Of a DNA stretch of 64,000 bases, positions 59,887 to 64,000 are shown piece after piece. The notes below the pieces were generated by a model that saw nothing but the letters and a program-made list of their open reading frames with translations, was not told the origin of the DNA and made no database searches. Where the stretch lies: positions 2,418,001-2,482,000 of the forward strand of contig OZ240207.1 in the NCBI GenBank assembly GCA_965197415.1, written 5' to 3'. The first letter of the stretch is position 1; each line of letters starts with the position of its first letter. The stretch is from DAOUJI01 sp965197415 (GTDB taxonomy: Bacteria; Chloroflexota; Dehalococcoidia; Lucifugimonadales; JAGWBF01). A program made the translations under genes and the position numbers.

Positions 59887-59919
59887 CCCAGGTTCGTAGC
59901 GGGCGAGGGCCCTAGAGCC

Positions 59920-60129
59920 TTACCAGAGGGGGTGGGGCGGCTCCCAGTCCGGGTGCTCCAGCGGGTCTGCGTAGACGAGGTAGCCGCTGTACACGGTTAC
60001 GCTCAAAGGACGTGGAGACTCTCCGTCAGCCACCGGGACGCAAGACATCTCACCCTTGAAATAACGGTCGTCGGGCACATCCAGTTTTTCGTTCTTCAGA
60101 TGGTAGGGGCAGTAGATCTGATATTCCAT
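59920..60129 (-). CDS. Small protein of unknown function
   Basis: 69 residues. MEYQIYCPYHLKNEKLDVPDDRYF, then SPRPLSVTVYSGYLVYADPLEHPDWEPPHPLW. Two Cys, Trp/Pro-rich end. GAGGAGAG precedes the ATG. It is 14 bases downstream of the next small gene, in an operon with the ArsA-like ATPase. Confidence 0.55.
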   Translation of the reverse strand: MEYQIYCPYHLKNEKLDVPDDRYFKGEMSCVPVADGESPRPLSVTVYSGYLVYADPLEHPDWEPPHPLW

Positions 60130-60143
60130 CTCTCCTCCAACCT

Positions 60144-60395
60144 CTACGCTTGGAATTCGTCCTCGGCGGCATCCTTGACCCGGACTCGTTGAGGACGCCT
60201 GCCGCCCTCTTCATCGGGCTCCATGACTTCAATGGCCTTGTCCAGGAAGCTCCTCAACGCCAGGAGCAGCTCCCTGTTGGCCGCCTTGAAATGCTTGGAG
60301 GCGGGTTCGGGTATCAAGCTGACTGCTTCGGGCCTCAACGTCACCGTAAGGCCGTCGTCCGGTGTATAGTTTACCTCAATCGGCCTGTTTGCCAC
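60144..60395 (-). CDS. Small acidic protein of unknown function
   Basis: 83 residues. PIEVNYTPDDGLTVTLRPEAV, then a helix SKHFKAANRELLLALRSFLDKAIEVM and an acidic, Arg-containing end. AGGAGG precedes the ATG. It lies 24 bases after arsA on the same strand, and the pair of small genes may encode partners of that ATPase. Confidence 0.6.
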   Translation of the reverse strand: MANRPIEVNYTPDDGLTVTLRPEAVSLIPEPASKHFKAANRELLLALRSFLDKAIEVMEPDEEGGRRPQRVRVKDAAEDEFQA

Positions 60396-60419
60396 TGGGA
60401 ACCTCCTGATTTGACTTCT

Positions 60420-61592
60420 CTATGACGCCCCTGAGCCAAAGACTATAATCAGATTGTCGCCGTCCATGCGGGCCTCGTCAACACCGAGCCCGGCGAGCGC
60501 CCTAGGCAGAAAGATGTTTCTCCGGTATTGCCCCACCTGTATGGTCAACTCGTCGTTGTTCTCAATCACGTCCAGGTCTTCTTTCGAGGTGAAGGGCAGC
60601 TTGATGTTCAAGATGCGTTTCCCGTTGGTGGTGACGATTTGCTGGCTCAATCCCTCGCAGTAGACCCTGGACGGGTCGTCCTCCCCGTAGATGTGAGAGG
60701 CCAAGTTCCTCAGAGAGTCCAAGCCGACCACTTCCTGATCCATATACGGGGCCTTCAGCACAGGCACCGGGTCGAAGGACTCGTGGATCATGTCCAGGTA
60801 TTTCTCCTGGGACTCTCTCCAGTTGGCAATGAAAGCGCTGTCGGAATTCTCGGGCAGCACTTTGTTGCACACCACCATGTCCGTCTGGTAGCCGTAGAGG
60901 TTCAGGTAGGTGAAAGTCCGCTGGGCTTCCTTCACGACCATCTTCTCGGGGTTTACTACGAGCCGGACTGACGAGCAAGACCCGTCCATCAACAACTCTC
61001 GCATCTCTTCCAGTTGGGTGTAGAGGGACTGCACGGTGTCGAACACGTCCACTCCTGGCACGGGAATCTTCATAACTCCCCTTGCCAGGGGCCGCAGCGC
61101 CGCCATGACCCGTCTTTCCAGGGGGAACAGCCTGTTCATGTACCAACGGGCCATGTCCGGGAAGCTGAGAAGGCGGAGGGTCTCACCGGTGGGGGCGCAG
61201 TCCACCACCATCACGTCATATGTCCGTTGCTTCTGATACTGGTTGATGTATAGGAGGGCAACCAACTCTTCCATGCCCGGCAGGACGGCCAACTCTTCCG
61301 CTATGACTTCCTCGGCTCCCTGCCACCGCATGAGGGCGGAAAGCCAGTCCTGGACCGCCTTCCAGTGGGTGTCCAGCTCCCTGAGGACGTCAACTTCCTG
61401 GCCCCAGAGATTTTCGGCCACCTTCACGGGGCTGTTGCCCAGCTGGATGTCGAGGGAATCGGAAAGGCTGTGGGCTGTGTCGGTGCTCATGACCACGGTC
61501 TTATAGCCCAGTTCGGCAGCCCGCAAAGCGGTGGCGGCGGACACGCTTGTCTTGCCGACCCCTCCCTTGCCTGTATAGAGTATGGTTCGCAC
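60420..61592 (-). CDS. ArsA/GET3-family ATPase
   Basis: 390 residues from GTG at 61592 with AAGGGAG upstream; the -10 at 61619 rules out the TTG at 61619. Deviant P-loop GKGGVGKT (8-15), switch I-like STDTAHSLSDSL, and VVDCAPTGETLRLLSFPD. It is a single-domain ArsA-type ATPase, as in many bacteria without arsenic genes; a GET3-like tail-anchor or other membrane-protein role is possible. No arsB/arsC/arsD are near. Confidence 0.88.
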   Translation of the reverse strand: MRTILYTGKGGVGKTSVSAATALRAAELGYKTVVMSTDTAHSLSDSLDIQLGNSPVKVAENLWGQEVDVLRELDTHWKAVQDWLSALMRWQGAEEVIAEELAVLPGMEELVALLYINQYQKQRTYDVMVVDCAPTGETLRLLSFPDMARWYMNRLFPLERRVMAALRPLARGVMKIPVPGVDVFDTVQSLYTQLEEMRELLMDGSCSSVRLVVNPEKMVVKEAQRTFTYLNLYGYQTDMVVCNKVLPENSDSAFIANWRESQEKYLDMIHESFDPVPVLKAPYMDQEVVGLDSLRNLASHIYGEDDPSRVYCEGLSQQIVTTNGKRILNIKLPFTSKEDLDVIENNDELTIQVGQYRRNIFLPRALAGLGVDEARMDGDNLIIVFGSGAS

Positions 61593-61618
61593 TAATGAAC
61601 TCCCTTCGGGATGCGCCA

Positions 61619-61627
61619 ATTATAGCA
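61619..61627 (-). promoter_or_regulatory. Extended -10 promoter TGCTATAAT of arsA
   Basis: Minus strand TGC plus TATAAT (61624-61619). Transcription would begin near 61612, about 20 bases before the GTG start at 61592. Confidence 0.55.
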
Positions 61628-61668
61628 TAGGGTGGTTTCCGGCAGACTCCGGCTTCCCCGACGGTTCT

Positions 61669-61698
61669 TTGATGGAACCGTGCGCCCTATGCTATCAT
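61669..61698 (+). promoter_or_regulatory. Promoter of ybeY-dnaX
   Basis: TTGATG (61669-61674), 18 bases, TATCAT (61693-61698) preceded by TGC (extended -10). Divergent from the arsA promoter, within about 50 bases. Confidence 0.6.
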
Positions 61699-61745
61699 CC
61701 GGTTACGCTGCACACTGGTGGAAATCAGGCCATAGAATCTTGCCG

Positions 61746-62261
61746 ATGCCCTCGAACCGCAGGAACCGAATCGACATTGCCATTCAGGGCCCGTTCAAAG
61801 AGAGCGTGCCCAGAAGCTGGCTGCGGGGAGTGGCCGCAGGAGCCGTTAAGAAGCTGGGCCTAGGCGGGCCGTGCCAGTTGAGTCTCGTGATAACCGATGA
61901 CGACACCGTCCGGCGCCTCAACCGGGACTATAGGGGCCTAGACGAGACCACTGACGTGCTCTCCTTTTCCACCACCCACGAGGGCCACTGGCAAGGCGAC
62001 GGGCCGCCCTCAGAGTCGACAAGCGGCCAGGAAGACGACATATTCGTCTATCCCGAGGATGAACCCAAGCCCATTGGAGAAGTGATCATCTCCTACCCCC
62101 AGGCGGTGCGCCAGGCCAAAGACGGGGACAGCCGCCGGGAATTGGCGTTGCTGGTAGTTCACGGAATCCTGCATCTGGTCGGCTATGACCACGACGGACC
62201 AGATGAAGAAGCTGTGATGTGGACCAAGCAGGAAGAGGTCCTGTCAGGACTGGGTCCATGA
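61746..62261 (+). CDS. ybeY: Endoribonuclease YbeY
   Basis: 171 residues from ATG at 61746. LVVHGILHLVGYDHD is the HxxxHxxxxxH zinc motif; DETTDVLSFSTTHE precedes. A Glu/Asp/Ser-rich insert (about 83-105) lengthens the middle. It is a single-strand RNase for 16S rRNA maturation and quality control. Its stop overlaps the dnaX ATG (ATGA). Confidence 0.9.
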   Translation: MPSNRRNRIDIAIQGPFKESVPRSWLRGVAAGAVKKLGLGGPCQLSLVITDDDTVRRLNRDYRGLDETTDVLSFSTTHEGHWQGDGPPSESTSGQEDDIFVYPEDEPKPIGEVIISYPQAVRQAKDGDSRRELALLVVHGILHLVGYDHDGPDEEAVMWTKQEEVLSGLGP

Positions 62262-63946
62262 CGTCCGACGGCGCATTCCAAGTCTACTACCGCAAGTGGA
62301 GGCCCCAACGGTTTAGCGACCTGGTGGGTCAGGAACATGTGTCATCCACCCTCATGCAGGCGGTGAGCCAGGGACGCGTGGCCCATTCATACCTCTTCTG
62401 CGGCCCGCGCGGGACGGGGAAGACCAGCACGGCGAGGGTGCTGGCCAAGGCTGTAAACTGCTTTTCTCCCGTCGATTCCGACCCATGCAACAGCTGCTCC
62501 AGGTGCCAGGCGGTGAACGAGTCACGCTACATGGACCTCATCGAGTTGGACGCGGCCAGCAACCGGGGAATCGACGAAATACGGAACATCCGGGACAAGG
62601 TGGGCCTGTCGCCGGCGGAGGGCGGGCGTAAGGTCTACATTATCGACGAAGCCCACATGCTGACAGAACACGCCTCGAACGCCTTTCTGAAGACGTTGGA
62701 AGAGCCTCCCGCCCACGCTATTTTCGTGCTCTGCACCACCGAACCCCACAAGATACCTGCTACCATCATTTCCCGGTGCCAGCGGTTCGATTTCCGACGG
62801 CTCAGCTCCCAGGCGGTGGTTCAACGACTAAGCGAGATTTGCGCCGACGAGGGCGTCGCCTCGGGCACCGAGACCCTGGCCGCCTTAGCACGCGTGTCTG
62901 GCGGCAGCCTGCGGGACGCGGAGAACCTGTTGGAGCAGCTTGTGGTGTCCTACGGCAAGGAGATCGGCGCCGACCAGGTGGCCGAGCTTCTGGGGCTGGG
63001 CCACGAAGAGTTGGCCCTGGAACTGACCCGTCATCTGCTGAACTCGGACGCGTCGGGCGCGCTGGGGACCATCAGCCGGGCTTCCTGGGAAGGTGTTGAC
63101 CTGCGTCACCTGCACCGGCAGACGGTGGAGCTTCTCAGGGCCGCCCTCATGCTGCGGCACGGAGCCCGCGAATCGGTAAGTATGGAGCAGTCCACGCTGC
63201 GGGAACTGGAGGAGCTTGCCAGAAAGCCCGCCGTGGACAAGCTGGTCAGAACCCTTAAGCTCATGGGTGAAGTGAACATGAAGTACGACGCCTCCCCCAC
63301 CCTTCCGCTGGAACTGGCGGCGGTGGAGGCCTGCCTGGACGCTCCGCCCTCAAGAGTGTCCGTCAGAGAAGAGGCGGCGGCCTCAGCTCCTCAACGGCCA
63401 CGGCCGGAAGCGCCCCAGAGGCGTCCCGAACGTGTTTCTGGTGTCCCGGCCACCGTCGGTAGACCCGATGCTTCGCCAACCGCAGAAAGGACTCCGGCGC
63501 CGGCCCGCCAACCCGCGGAAAGGGCGATTCGAGAAGAGCCGGTCAGACCCAGCAACACCGTAGCAGCCGACGGCGCTGCGCCTCCGTCTGGATTTCCAGA
63601 GCAATGGGCAGACTTCGTAAAGACCCTGAGCCGTTCCAAGGGGAAGCGTTACAACATCGGAGCCCTGCTCAGGGATTGTCGAGACCAGCAGATGGATGGG
63701 GACACCTTGGTGCTGACATTTTCCCATAAGTCCCACCTGGAGCGTATGCAGGAAGAGTTGGACGATCCCATGGGGATGCGCACGGTGAACGAAGCCCTGG
63801 CTAAGTCTATGGGAACGACCTATCAGCTGAAGCTTGCCCTGCACGGCGACAACGGCGGCGGGAGGGTCTCGCCGACAAATCGGAGTCCCCTGATAAGGGC
63901 GGCCCTCAGCATGGGAGCTCGCATAGTGGAGGAAAACGAGCAATGA
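62258..63946 (+). CDS. dnaX: DNA polymerase III subunits gamma/tau
   Basis: 562 residues from ATG at 62258, overlapping the ybeY stop. YYRKWRPQRFSDLVGQEHV is the start; Walker A GPRGTGKT (49-56); zinc ligands C68, C77, C80 and C83; Walker B IIDEAHML; FLKTLEEPP; then a Pro/Arg/Ala-rich linker (about 375-460) and a C-terminal helical domain. It is the clamp-loader ATPase. No A-run for frameshift to gamma is obvious. Confidence 0.93.
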   Translation: MTSDGAFQVYYRKWRPQRFSDLVGQEHVSSTLMQAVSQGRVAHSYLFCGPRGTGKTSTARVLAKAVNCFSPVDSDPCNSCSRCQAVNESRYMDLIELDAASNRGIDEIRNIRDKVGLSPAEGGRKVYIIDEAHMLTEHASNAFLKTLEEPPAHAIFVLCTTEPHKIPATIISRCQRFDFRRLSSQAVVQRLSEICADEGVASGTETLAALARVSGGSLRDAENLLEQLVVSYGKEIGADQVAELLGLGHEELALELTRHLLNSDASGALGTISRASWEGVDLRHLHRQTVELLRAALMLRHGARESVSMEQSTLRELEELARKPAVDKLVRTLKLMGEVNMKYDASPTLPLELAAVEACLDAPPSRVSVREEAAASAPQRPRPEAPQRRPERVSGVPATVGRPDASPTAERTPAPARQPAERAIREEPVRPSNTVAADGAAPPSGFPEQWADFVKTLSRSKGKRYNIGALLRDCRDQQMDGDTLVLTFSHKSHLERMQEELDDPMGMRTVNEALAKSMGTTYQLKLALHGDNGGGRVSPTNRSPLIRAALSMGARIVEENEQ

Positions 63947-64000
63947 CCAACAGACAAATGCGCCGTATGGCCCAACGACAGCAGTCCAAGGCTCGGGGCA
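63943..64000 (+). CDS. Start of an unidentified gene
   Basis: ATG at 63943 overlaps the dnaX stop (ATGA) and follows GGAGG. Only 19 codons are in the window (TNRQMRRMAQRQQSKARG), a basic, Arg/Gln-rich start. It may be ybaB or a membrane protein, but the visible part is too short to assign. It extends beyond the window. Confidence 0.5.
   Translation, partial: MTNRQMRRMAQRQQSKARG

Noticed and set aside
1..64000. CRISPR array or rRNA
   Set aside because: No direct-repeat array with regular spacers and no rRNA segment was seen on reading; the only near repeats are the coding NHL duplication and tRNA-Ser similarity.

Overview
The window reads as a chromosomal segment of a free-living bacterium of moderately high GC (about 60% by eye), most likely Chloroflexota, in or near Dehalococcoidia/SAR202. 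That placement is an inference from gene content and product style (CaiB/BaiF CoA-transferase, luciferase-like oxidoreductase, split MaoC hydratases, DUF1800/DUF1501 pair, NHL propellers, EF-P lacking the usual PGK loop). No rRNA is present, and no sequence search was possible. Coding density is high, with many start/stop overlaps.

Layout. 1-4364: end of a GMC oxidoreductase, a two-subunit MaoC hydratase, plsX, fabG, a serine esterase (lipid synthesis block) and a convergent PPOX/F420-type flavoprotein. 4474-7961: tig-clpP-clpX protein quality operon behind a good promoter. 8151-17928 (minus): aspartic protease, then a tightly packed nine-gene operon dprA-topA-xerC/D-aroQ-pepP-efp-xseA-xseB-PHP, preceded by tRNA-Ser(GGA). 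18034-24140: MFS transporter, DSP-type phosphatase, LLM oxidoreductase, 5'-3' exonuclease, a damaged-looking CBS protein running into tRNA-Ser(CGA), hicBA, and a small exported protein with its own strong promoter and terminator. 24309-30153: CorC-like protein, glmU, nhaA, tRNA-Arg(CCG), a higBA locus whose toxin gene is broken, a Uma2 nuclease and tRNA-Pro(TGG). 30310-33833: CoA-transferase, fused aldolase/SDR and a small protein, a probable catabolic operon. 33884-39929: C5-cytosine methyltransferase overlapping an unrecognised probable restriction nuclease, an NCS2 permease with an extra cytosolic domain, a DUF1330 protein, Vsr nuclease and amidase. 39939-42162 (minus): MBL hydrolase, apt, ferredoxin, small membrane protein. 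42347-48523: LysR (CysB-like) regulator followed by a DUF1800-DUF1501-NHL-NHL cluster with two promoters and strong terminators. 48555-51352 (minus): htpX, a sugar-nucleotide epimerase homolog lacking catalytic residues, and trxB. 51868-57770: exported protein, AAA+ ATPase, EF-G paralog, putative exported gluzincin. 57849-59886: second restriction-modification pair (D12-class methylase plus SacI-like nuclease). 59920-64000: ArsA ATPase with two small partners, divergent ybeY-dnaX and the start of a further gene.

The most unusual items are the DUF1800/DUF1501/NHL cluster with no visible export signals, the permease with a C-terminal kinase-like (HATPase-like) domain, the overlapping Dcm/nuclease pair with a detached vsr, the EF-P with an atypical tip loop, the epimerase lacking its Tyr, and the decayed higB beside an intact higA and operator. 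A TGnTATAAT extended -10 element recurs upstream of several genes and seems to be a promoter signature of this genome.
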